NCBI GenBank assembly: GCA_028673005.1
Contig: CM054116.1
Span: 24,963,840-25,027,839, forward strand
DNA length: 64,000 nucleotides
Source: Tanypteryx hageni
Lineage: Eukaryota; Arthropoda; Insecta; Odonata; Petaluridae
Reading direction: 5' to 3'
The translations under genes and the position numbers were made by a program. The notes beneath the pieces were generated by a model. It was not told the DNA's origin. It worked only from the letters and a program-made list of their open reading frames with translations, and ran no database searches. Shown in pieces: positions 54,813 through 64,000 of the stretch. Numbering within the stretch: the stretch's first letter is position 1; every line of letters starts with the position of its first letter.

Positions 54813-57603
54813 CAGTGGCGGCTCGTAGCTAAAATTAGTGGGGGTGCTGCTCCAGAAAATTTTTAGCCTTTGTTTTAAAATTGTGTAAAAGGAAAAAAAC
54901 ATGTATAAAAAGAAAATTTATTCAGGAACTTGATAAAATCTTAACAAAAAAAACCAAACATTTTTTACTTACTTTAACTTAAATTGTTACAGTTCAAGCT
55001 TGATCTATTCATTTAAAAATGAAATCCATTCTTCTTGCTTTAATTTGCGCAAAAAGTTCAATAATTTTCTTCTTGATCTCTGGATGACAATTGAGGAAAT
55101 TTTTCTCCATTGAAAGTACTGCAAGCGCATTTAGTCTTTCCGAATTCATAGTGCTTCTTAAAAAAGTTTTTATTCTTTTCAATGTTGAAAAGCAGCGCTC
55201 TGCCTCTGATGTAGTCATGGGAATTGTCAAGAGGATTTTTATCAGTTTCGTAATTTCACTAAAAACATCATCTAGATTATTTTCCAAGATAAATTTCAGC
55301 AGCTCAATTAATTTGCAATATTCATGAATATCAGTCCTACAATAGAATACTTTTAGTTCAGTTTCAAGCTTTTCTTTGTCAATCATGGGATAAGCTTCAG
55401 TGGTCAGTACTATATCTTTAGTGGGATGTTCATTCTTAAATCTAGTGAAGCATTTCTTGTTGAACAATTTAGCAGCTACTAAGTGTTTAGTGGAAGAATA
55501 TCTGTCCATTATATCAACACATATATAGTCACACACTTCCTTAGCTTCTGCCATGAGTGTCTTTGAAGGATTCTCACAGTACTTTGAGTTTCTCAATTCT
55601 AAAATAGCAGTTTTGAAATTTGTTATATATTCATTAACTTTAAACACACTAATTTCTCGAGATTGCAATTGGTTGTAAATTATTTCAACATGAGGCATAA
55701 TCTGATGAAAAAGCTCTAACCAAAACTTGAAATTATCATCATTCAGGTATTTTAAAATTCCTGTTGCTTCTGCAATGGTTTGATCTGCATTTGATGTTGA
55801 CTGAATTTCAGTAAGGCAGTTTTTTAAAGGTTGCAAATTTTCATGAACTCTGTTTATGGTCCGTATGTTGAAATTCCACCTTGTAGAGGATGGATGTGGA
55901 ATGCTGACGTCCATATGTTTCTTGAGAATGGACACACGTTGTGGTGATCTTGAGAAGAATGTTGGAATAGCCAGAATGTAAGAGAAAAATATTCTTGCGT
56001 TTCGTGTAGTACTTGCTGCATTTCTCATTATTAAATTAAGTTGATGTGCATAACAGTGAATGAAATGTGCATTACTATAAACTGCTTTTATTTTTGCTTG
56101 AACTCCTGCTTTTTTGCCTTTCATGACATTTGCACCATCAAATGTCTGAGCTATCAGTTTTTGTCCATTTCCTTGAAGGATTATGTCCAATTGTTCTAAA
56201 ATAGTTTTGATATGCCATCTGCAGTTTGATTTTCTGGAATAAAGAATCCCCAAAACGCTCAAATATTTCTTCATTCAATACGTACCGTAGAACAAGGACC
56301 ATTTGAGTGTGTTCCGAAACATTTGTTGTGTCATCAGCCATGACAGCTACAAAGGAAGCTTTTCTAATTTCCGTCCTTATCTCCTCATGGTATATTTGTA
56401 GCAGGCAGTCAAGTATCTCATTCTGAATGGTCTTAGAAACACCTTGAAGACTGCACTGGTTTCTAAGTGATTCTTCAAATCTGAATCTAATTTAGATGCA
56501 AAATTTACTAATCCTCTAAATACCCCTGGATTTACTGAATCGTCTTTTTCATCATGTCCACGTAAGGGAGTTTCATAGTTTCCACAAAAGTAAATGCAGT
56601 CTATTATTTTGGACAAAATTTCACGGTTCTTTTTAACTTATATATTATGCTCATTGATTGAAAGTCTGTATGCCTAACTAAGTTTCTCCTTAATACTTAC
56701 GGTTCCTAAAAGTGACAGTGAAACAACATTATCAACGTGCTTCTTTGACTTCTCATGCTTTTCAGTTTTTTCTTTCATTTTGTTTATATTTCTAAAACCA
56801 TCTTTTGTCCACGGTACATCACCTCCAAACAGCAAACACGGGAAGCAAAACAGTGCATTTTTTACTTCACAGCCGCAAAGCCAACTTTTCCGTTGGTACC
56901 ATTCAGAATTAAAGCCACGAATATATTTCTTGTTGTTGCTTTTGCCTGGCTGAGATATTAGAATATCAGGTGTTGAACGACCTCTTTTCTTGACTGTAAC
57001 TTTCTCATGGAGAGATAGCTGTGAAAACTTAAGCTGTTGAAGTTCACTTACAGTCACAGAACTTATTTCTTGGGGATGCAAGGCCATGGTTAAAGTTTTC
57101 TGTTAAATAAAACAACCGAAAAAAAATGAATCAAATAGAATAGCTGGAAGCAGAATAATAATCTAATTCTACACTCTTCTACTCTTTATTACATTCAAGA
57201 ATATGGTACACGGTTTTTAAGCACAACACACGCTGAGTAAAAAAAAACTTCCTTCCACCATCACGCCAGAGCCGGCACTGCGAGAGCAACAGTGCTCTCT
57301 CTACCTGGCAGTCCCGCCTTCCTCCCCACCCCCCCTCCTATGTGCGCATGCGCACAACAGTCAAACACCACGTCGCTGGCACTGTGAAGCGTACAGTTCC
57401 ATACAAAGATTTTTGTATCTTTTTCATAAACTGGGGGATGGCTACTGAAGTACTGACATTAACCTTAAGGAATATATATTGTACTACAAAAATAAAGAAA
57501 GAATTAAAGAAAAAAGGACTCATTATATTAAATGTTATCGATAATATGAAGTGGAAATAGGGGGTGCTGCAGTTCCGCAGTGCCTATACACGAGCCGCCA
57601 CTG
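54813..57603 (-). mobile_element. Autonomous-type hAT element, 2,791 bp, TSD CTCTCAAG
   Basis: The ends are CAGTGGCGGCTCGT and ACGAGCCGCCACTG, and CTCTCAAG flanks both sides (54805-54812 and 57604-57611). The interior holds a transposase gene on the minus strand. The outer parts match the 685-bp element at 27064. It sits in the 3' untranslated part of the Tigger relic. Confidence 0.95.
55009..57087 (-). pseudogene. hAT transposase (TTF/ZMYM1-like) of the 2.8-kb element
   Basis: Read leftward. MALHPQEISSVTVSEL begins at 57087. The TTF zinc finger reads CGCEVKNALFCFPCLLFGGD, then KHEKSKKHVDNV. Next come YETPLRGHDEKDDSVNPGVF, MADDTTNVSEHTQMVLVLRY (first Asp region) and LIAQTFDGANVMKGKKAGVQ (second Asp region). 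After HCYAHQLNLIMRNA and PHPSSTRWNFNI the C-terminal dimerisation domain reads LLTIPMTTSEAERCFSTLKR, ending at 55009. Four frames are used, with stops near 56650, 56370 and 56200. This copy is therefore slightly damaged unless introns remove the breaks. An intact relative could mobilise the 685-bp copy. Confidence 0.9.
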
Positions 57604-57611
57604 CTCTCAAG

Positions 57612-58034
57612 TACTATTAACCTTTATTCCCTGTGTATCCAGATAATCCCCAAATGTTTCTATCTGCATTTTCTTTGTTTTATATCATTATTGTGCACCA
57701 ATACGTTTTCATATTCCTTATTTCCTCCAGACAACAAAATAATATAATTCTTTAATATTTTTACTATAAAATGCTTATTATTTGAAATTTTTTATCAATG
57801 GCTCATAAGGTATGCGAATAATTAGAAATACAAACCCAAAATACTGAAATATTATAAAATAAATCCAGTAGATAAGCCTTATGGGTGGTATTTAAACTTA
57901 GTGGATAAGGGTTAAACCCTTTCATTGCATACTTTATATCCACTAGGGTGCCAAATAAAATCTTGAAGTACCTTGATTTAGCGCCAATGTCAGAAGTGAG
58001 CAAATGGTGTCGCTAAATCGGTGTTTGACTGTAC
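57612..58034 (+). other. 3' untranslated end and terminal repeat of the Tigger relic
   Basis: AT-rich. It ends CGCTAAATCGGTGTTTGACTGTA at 58012-58034; the complement starts TACAGTCAAACACCGATTTA, as at the end of a Tigger/pogo element with a TA target. A related block, in the inverse orientation, lies at about 4060. The matching left end near 46.3 kb was not found. Confidence 0.6.
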
Positions 58035-58374
58035 TTTCAACTTTCTGCATTCAACTGTTTCAACCTATGACATCACTGTTGATCAACTAAAATTGAATGG
58101 TGAGAATGTGCCTTAAGTTGCTTTAAGTGTTTTGGTTCCTCCTCAAAGGAACAATTTGCTTGACCAAGAATTATCTCAAAAAAAGTATTTTAACTGGTTT
58201 TCCTCCATTCAGGAATGATTTAATAAAATCTTTTCCCAAACTGCAAAAGACGCAAACATTATGAAATCAACAACAATCTCCCAATATGCATTTTCTATTC
58301 CAGCATGCTTCACAGAATCTTATGCGTTCGTGTTCTTATGGATTGACCGCTTTGCCTCAAGTGTTACTTCGTGC

Positions 58375-58739
58375 ATATTTATTTATTCATTTGTCCCAAA
58401 AACAGCACAATGGCCCAATTACATTGGAAACAGTAAACAAATATAATACAATAATATACAATATAATATAGTAAGTAATAAAATAACAACATCAATATGG
58501 TACATAGCTTGACATTAAGAGAATAAAAGTTCTGCTAACTGTTTTTTGAAGTAATTACCTGAAAATATGTCAACACCTGTGTTACGATGCAGCAGGTTAT
58601 TGTATGCTGTTGGAATCTGGCTGAAGAGAGCGCGCTTTGAACTAGATAGACGAAAATTGGGAATATGAAACAAGTCCTTCAGATGGGTTGTGCGCGAGGG
58701 AATACGGAGGGCAAAGTATATAGCCTTATTATAATCCAT
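58375..58739 (-). pseudogene. 3' end of a CR1/L2- or Jockey-type retrotransposon
   Basis: The minus-strand frame (58739-58515) reads ALRIPSRTTHLKDLFHIPNF, SQIPTAYNNLLHRN and FKKQLAELLF, the C-terminal tail after the RT of Jockey-superfamily ORF2. Its stop at 58515 is followed by an AT-rich 3' UTR with ATATTATATTGTATATTATT-type repeats down to about 58375. Only the last 75 codons remain. Confidence 0.6.
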
Positions 58740-58859
58740 TTATTGGTATTGTTACTTCGTTTGCTTTTACTGAATAATATAGCGTGTTTCTGGAGGAGTG
58801 TGAAGTTTAGAAATGGGTTTGTTTTATTATTATCGATGCATTCATAGAGAGGTAGGGAA

Positions 58860-59356
58860 GCTTAACGCCGGCAGATTCCACCATGCATTCAGGGGCTCCC
58901 GCTGATGTTGTTGCTTCATGTGGGACTACTGGGAATGAGATTCTTTGGTAGGAATGCAACTGTTACATTAAAAAGGTACTAAATAAATCGTTCAGTGCAT
59001 TTTCTTATAATAATAAATTGCAAATAATCGAAAGCGGCAGACCAAAACAAATACTAACAGACTTGAACACCAAATCTAAGTCTTTTATGCGCCACTTTCA
59101 TGAAAAACTCTATGACGTGGTTGGTTTGGAAGATTTAAACAATTTTTCCAAGGCGCAAAAGAGACACAAACTGTCTCAAAATCATATCGTGTCACTCAAG
59201 CAGCTGAATCAATACAGAAAGACCCATATTGAGTTCAGTCTTTTAAGCATTGATAAAGATTTGTTGCTTAAATTAAGGCGGGTGCCAACGTTTAACAACA
59301 TGACTGACATCTACGCAAGAAGAAACCAGAGAGTAGAACTACACTACAAAAAGTGA
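58860..59356 (+). pseudogene. Unrecognised frame with a hAT-like C-terminal tail
   Basis: The frame 59018-59356 reads KQILTDLNTKSKSFMRHFHE in its first part, which I do not recognise. It ends FSLLSIDKDLLLKLRRVPTF and RRNQRVELHYKK, which resembles the very end of the hAT at 33633 (SSLAIEKTLLAEMKKRPSFY, RRLELVYK). The dimerisation motif expected before it is absent. It could be a decayed hAT or something else. Confidence 0.35.
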
Positions 59357-59584
59357 GGTACTTGTACATTTTATAACATTATACATATTTTGCTTTTTTG
59401 CGTGTCGATGTAAAACAGCTTCCCCTATTTCAATAATCACGCCTCGCCAATGACTAAGTCAATTCCGCATTGATATTCGCTCACAATAAGATAATTCTGA
59501 ACAAACTAATTACATTAATTCGACGTTAATCTAGTGATAATTTCACAAAACTTCATTACCTGTTAACAACTTCCGTTCTCACAA

Positions 59585-59700
59585 TTACCGTAAATACCCG
59601 CGTATAATGCGCACTTTTTTATCGAAATATTTGAGTTAAAAATTAGGATGCGTGTTATACGAGGGTATATAATCTTCCTATTTTTATTTGACCCCATATT
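59585..59700. repeat. Short MITE-like repeat with CGCGTATAATGCGC ends
   Basis: TACCGTAAATACCCGCGTAT is followed within 90 bp by GATGCGTGTTATACGAGGGT, an approximate inverse. The start resembles the TACCGTATATG end of the element at 13477. Identity uncertain. Confidence 0.35.
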
Positions 59701-60137
59701 TCCACAATTTCGGCACAGTAATTACTGCCCGGATATCCTCATATTTTTATTGGTGATTTTTAAGAAAAGTAAGATAGATAATAGTAAAAGTTTATTATCT
59801 AATTCTATAAACATAAATTAATTAGATATGAAAAGAATGAATTCAGTATTTATTCATTTTAAAAGCCAAGAAATTCTTCATCACTGGACCATTCTTCTTC
59901 GATGTTGTTATCGGAATCGTCATCTTACGCATGACATCACCCTACACCGGCGCCCTGCCATGTCTGTGATGTCGTGATGTGAAGCGAAAATACCATCAGT
60001 TGTTGGTCACTCGGACTATCGATATATCGGATCAACGAGATATCGTATACAACTTCACACATTGAAAGATATCGTAATTATATATGGTTGTGGGCAGACG
60101 ATAATTTTGAACTGTGTTGTTGATAAATTGCCACACA

Positions 60138-63100
60138 ATGTGTGATAAAATTCCAGTGTATGGATGGAAAGTAAAGCTAGATCATGTTTTTCCAGAAAGA
60201 AGAACTCAGAATTCTCGGCCTCGCCTTCGGCAAATTGCAAAATTGTTACCTCTCGGTGTTCGGTACGTATGTTTTAGCTATATGCTTTATGAGAAGATGA
60301 GCTATGTATATTTTAAATATAAACTATCACATATACAGATACGCATGATTTGAACTCGTTAATACTGACTTTTAGATACTTCTCCTACTACCTAAAAATT
60401 GTGAGAGATGGTCGTCAACCACTAATGGATTATATGAATATGCCCACCGGTAAACAAATATATGGTGAGTTGAATTACCTGTTCAAGTCCATCTGCCTTA
60501 TCTGTGTTTAAAAAAAATCATTTTTCACATCTGTTTGTCTTATAATGTTCTCTTCATGCGTAAAAGAAATCCATTAAGAAAGATTGTATCTCTAGGCTTT
60601 GAATCATAGACATTCTCTCCGGTCAATATAAAACTAAAATAGGTACTTAACCAATTGTGGATCACTTTCGCTGTGGTCAAGATATTTATGTAGAACAGTT
60701 TCGTTAAAGTTGGTGATTTGTTGAATTAAATCAAGTACTGTTCAGTACAACAATAAAAAGAATATTTGTCTTAACTGCGTAAAATAAATTCTTTGATTCA
60801 TTTTTATCGTATCTTATAGTGTATAATGCTAAGTAGTTAATGAAAGAATATTTTATATCTCCAATAGGCGTACCCATCGGCGGTATTGGATCAGGTACCA
60901 TAGGTAGGGGTTTCAAGGGAGAATTTTGTCGTTATCAAATGCTCCCTGGAATATATAGTTACGACATTATCGATGTGAATCAGTTTATTGTGACAATTCA
61001 AGACAGCGCTGGAAAAACTATTTACCAGCAGGTTCTCTCACCAAAAAGGCATGTAGTGGTCATTATTGATTGAGAAAAATTTTGTCACAAGTATCGGTAT
61101 GTCAATTGAAATTTTCATTTCAGTAAGCCCAAGGATAAGCTGTCTGCATGGACTTGGGATTTTCCAGGAAAAAATGCACATTACTGTGGATTGTATCCTC
61201 GTTCATGGGCAGTTTATGATATCGTTGAGCAAAATATTCGTTTAATATGCCGTCAAATTTCTCCAATCATACCTCACAATTATAAGGCATGTATTTGCTA
61301 TTATCTCATCATATTTATGTGCTACAAAATTAGATGATGGAGAAATTGATCAGCATCGAAAACTTGCATCTTGAAAGTTTTGTCTTCTCTTTATGAACAA
61401 CAATCTTTATCAAAATTTAATTTTAGATTGCATTGTATTTTTTTTTCTCTTTACATGTTTTTGATCACCTTGTGTTTGTCATAATTGTTAATTTTATTCA
61501 GGACACATCCCTTCCTGCTGCAGTTTTTGTGTGGACCATTGAAAATAACAGTAATGAAACAAAAAACATTAGTATTACTTTTACTTTCAAGAATGGGACT
61601 GGCGGCAAGGAGAAATTAGGTGGGTAAAATTTGGTAAAGATTTTTTTGAGATGATATTCTGACTATAAATCTCTTTTTTGCTAGCACTTTTCTAGTAAAC
61701 TGCTATCCAGAATCTATGGAATGTTGCACTTAAAAGGATATTAACATTTTTATGCTAAATTGTGTGTGCTATAAATTCTCTAAATCTAACTGTTTTATAT
61801 GGGGACATAACTAGCCTCTTAACTGTGAGAGGGGTGAGGGGAGGAGAAGCAAGACTGTCACAATATTTGTAGAGGCAGGCCAAACTTTAAAAAAATATAC
61901 AATAAAAATATAAAAACAAATGTTTTAACTAATTTTTACTGCACTAGCCACACAAATTTAATTTTTATTAAGAACAAAAGCATCAAGTTCTTTATTAATT
62001 CATATTTTAAAATATAGAATTCAGCAGGGAGGCCAAGGGGGGCTGAAGACTTATAAAGGTTGGCCAGGGACCATTTAGGTCCTCTACTAGTTATGTTCCT
62101 GCTATTACATTGAAATTTCTCAAGGGCAGAACTCCATTAAAGGGGAAAACAGTGGCAGAATAAAAATTCTCCCGAACAAATTCTTCATATACTTTGTACT
62201 CATTAAGGAGGAAACTTGTTAGAGGGGGACAGAAAATTAATTTTATTAATAATTTGGCTATTTCAGTGCATTTAAAACTTGTGAAAGGCAGAAATAATGG
62301 GTTTAAAATTCAATTTAAAAAATATTTATAAATTTTGATATTCAAGTTCTTGATAAGAAATTTCTTTCTCTTTTATATTTAGAAAATACAAGAGTGACAG
62401 TATGGGTTGGAATTATGATTGAGTTTTGCATGTGTACAATTTACATCTCTTTCCTCACTCATCCATTGACAATGTTCCTACTTTGAGTTGGTCACGTTAG
62501 CTTGGAAGGAAGGGAGCGAGTGTAATTAGAGTCTGCAATAACTGCTTGAAAAAAATCTAATAATGAAACAGGATGATTTGACTCAAAAGGGGAGACTACG
62601 TACCTTGGGTCCTCGATTTCGATGAACATTTTTTGGATGTTAGATTACTTAAAATAAGAAGACTCGTATATCAGTTTTTGATTGAATGGGCCTTAGTTTC
62701 AGCAGAATCTTTTTTCTTTTCGCAGGATTAACTGTGGCTGGATAAAGTGCAATAATAGGTCGACAATGTCGAGCAGGTGGCTTGGCTGGGTGGTTACCAT
62801 TCTGGCCTCGGAATATTTTGTCCTGGGTTCAAATCCCACGTCATACCTATTTTTTTTTTCGTTTTAATCTCCACTTTATTATTTTTAATTTATTGTATTA
62901 TTATTTATTTATTAACTTTATTATATTATTATTTATTTACTTCATTAAAATTGATGCACAAGAGCGTATTGGTAGCTATTTCAATGTGAATTGTAAATCT
63001 TGCTAGGGAGCATCCCAAATGGTCACTAGCAATCCTACAGGAATGAGGATAGCAGCTGTTGAAACACAAAGAACAATAATCACAGTAGAGTAAAGACATA

Positions 63101-64000
63101 GCAAAAGGAGGAATGTGCTTGGACAAACATAACATCATTAAAAACTGTACATTTTACAAAGCAAGGAAAAGGAAGGACCAAGTTACATTCATAACACTCC
63201 AACATTCAGTGTTAGCTGCAGCCTATCAACATACATCGCCAGAGTTCACCTTCACTTCATTTCGAGCATGGCTAATAAAATTCAAGAAAGAATTCTGAAT
63301 TTGACAGCAAAAAGTTACAAACTACGTTTCTCAAAAAGATGAAATGTCTTGGGAAGAAACCTGAAAAGCTGCCGAGATTTTCCAAAAACAAATATTGCGC
63401 ATAGTTCCCAACTATGACCTAGACCACGTCATTAATACAGACCAAACTGGTGAGTACAGAGTTGACGTGAAGCGAACCTTGACTCATCAAGGGGGAAAAG
63501 GCTGTCCGGAGATATATCAGAGATGGAACAAAATCATCCATTCATACCTGGCACAGTATGCAATCACCACCAGAGGAAATTTGCTACCCAAAGTGTTTCT
63601 TTGTATGCAAGAACCTGGAGGTATGTTTGGGCTTCGAGTGATCAGAACCATGAGACAGTTGGAGGCGAAGTTCGTAAACATTGTAGTTATGTGCTCCAAA
63701 TCTGGTCAAATGACGACAGAATTGATTCAAATTAAAAAAAAATAGTTGTGAAGCCTTGCGTCTCTGACAAGCGTTTTTGCTGTTACTGGATTCCTGGGGT
63801 GGACAAACCAATACAGCGATGTATGATGAACTTTTCACGGACAAAGACAGCATGCCCACATGCCAGCACAAATTATTCCGTCAAAATGCACAACACTTTG
63901 CCAGTCCTAAGACATGCATTTTTATTGTCAAGTGAAACTATTCATCAGGAGACTACAATTTATCATCTAGTGAAACTATTCATTGGAGAACTACAAAACT
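60138..64000 (+). CDS. GBA2: Non-lysosomal glucosylceramidase, exons 1-5, gene continues past the window
   Basis: Exons are 60138-60262, 60376-60464, 60868-61048, 61124-61286 and 61502 to about 61619/61623, with consistent phases. ATG 60138 opens [20 protein letters not shown]. Exon 2 ends [10 protein letters not shown] and exon 3 continues [20 protein letters not shown]. Exon 4 has [12 protein letters not shown] and [14 protein letters not shown], and exon 5 [20 protein letters not shown]. These are the conserved N-terminal beta-sandwich segments of GBA2. The enzyme (family GH116) splits glucosylceramide into glucose and ceramide on the cytosolic face of ER/Golgi and plasma membranes. Introns 3 and 4 both appear to use GC donors (AAG|GCATGT). 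For intron 4 the nearest GT donor would put an in-frame TGA at the junction. The catalytic domain lies beyond 64000. Intron 5 carries a DDE transposon from 62770. Confidence 0.93.
61625..62769 (+). other. GBA2 intron 5, part before the transposon
   Basis: Non-coding. No further GBA2 exon is seen up to 64000. A decayed repeat may lie at 61800-62130 (AACTAGCCTCTTAACTGTGA, and near its other side GGTCCTCTACTAGTTATGTT, partly complementary). Nothing else recognised. Confidence 0.45.
62779..62860 (+). other. tRNA-like Pol III module at the start of the second copy
   Basis: A-box-like TGGCTGGGTGG (62783-62793) and B-box GGTTCAAATCC (62826-62836) sit at tRNA-like spacing. TGGGTTCAAATCCCA forms a proper T arm, and ATTCT...GGAAT can form an anticodon-type stem. 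A run of ten T (62850-62859) follows, a good Pol III terminator. Ends AGGT and ACCT could pair. It scores better by eye than the modules in the other copy, but the acceptor and D stems are poor. Confidence 0.65.
63100..63930 (+). pseudogene. HTH + DDE transposase (TDQTG family), second copy, degenerate
   Basis: Pieces in order: [20 protein letters not shown] and IKFKK (HTH), [10 protein letters not shown], and [20 protein letters not shown] (first Asp). Next come [56 protein letters not shown] and [14 protein letters not shown]. After a stop and frame changes come [20 protein letters not shown] (second Asp) and [18 protein letters not shown] (third Asp region). It matches the copy at 5050-6511 segment by segment and shows that the two frameshifts there are secondary. 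Inactive. Confidence 0.82.

Larger units (their letters stand above)
62770..64000 (+). mobile_element. Second copy of the TDQTG DDE transposon family, partial
   Basis: Same order as the element in CPLANE2 intron 3: an inward-facing tRNA-like module (62779-62855), then an HTH piece, then the DDE core, running to the window edge. The outer border is not clear; the 510-bp repeat of the other copy is not recognisably conserved at the DNA level. It lies in GBA2 intron 5, in the same orientation as the gene. Confidence 0.65.

Noticed and set aside
27144..57523. Identical frames at 27107-27329 and 57338-57560 as a conserved gene
   Set aside because: They are the shared ends of the autonomous hAT and its deletion derivative.
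62779..62860. A functional tRNA gene
   Set aside because: The T arm and the boxes are good but the acceptor and D stems do not pair properly, and the sequence stands where a transposon module is expected.

Overview
This window looks like the genome of an AT-rich, transposon-laden arthropod, most likely an insect. The reasons are spliced eukaryotic genes, MADF-BESS and Harbinger elements, TTF-type hAT elements, and Jockey, CR1/L2 and R2-like non-LTR retrotransposons. No closer taxonomic placement is possible from the sequence alone. Only two host genes can be supported. One is a complete four-exon gene on the minus strand (3242-8662) for a CPLANE2/RSG1-type small GTPase, a planar-polarity and ciliogenesis factor. 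The other is the 5' part (five exons, from 60138 on the plus strand) of GBA2, the non-lysosomal glucosylceramidase, which runs off the right edge. Nearly everything between and inside them is mobile or repetitive DNA.

Region by region. 1-1222: broken PIF/Harbinger unit (MADF-BESS gene and DDE gene, opposite strands). 3242-8662: CPLANE2, whose 4.5-kb third intron holds a DNA transposon (4517-7379) with about 510-bp terminal inverted repeats, each carrying a tRNA-like module. 9065-12750: two broken hAT transposase genes. 13477-17060: MITE-like pieces and dispersed repeats. 17269-25154: a Jockey-like retrotransposon with a 12-bp target duplication and a second Jockey fragment lying antisense in its ORF2. 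25167-33632: a dispersed AT-rich repeat family, including an apparently identical 1.69-kb inverted repeat (28725-32777) and a 685-bp non-autonomous hAT. 33633-35641: another hAT transposase.

36725-38020: a second Harbinger relic (DDE and Myb-like genes) with a 209-bp tandem duplication. 38745-39860: a Ty3/Gypsy remnant in which gag zinc knuckles abut the integrase. 40691-42163 and 45999-46260: non-autonomous hATs with 8-bp target duplications. 43787-45330: an R2-like reverse transcriptase fragment. 46290-58034: one old Tigger/pogo transposon split by at least three blocks of later DNA, including a nearly intact L2-type element (CDS 51028-54045) and an autonomous hAT (54813-57603) that is the parent type of the 685-bp copy. 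58375-60137: small relics and the GBA2 promoter side. 62770-64000: a second copy of the DDE family found in the CPLANE2 intron, again with a tRNA-like module and again inside a host intron.

The host genes do not form a pathway with each other. The window is best read as a record of nested insertions. The points of most interest are the DDE family with tRNA-like ends, the perfect palindrome, two GC-AG introns in GBA2, and the layered Tigger locus.
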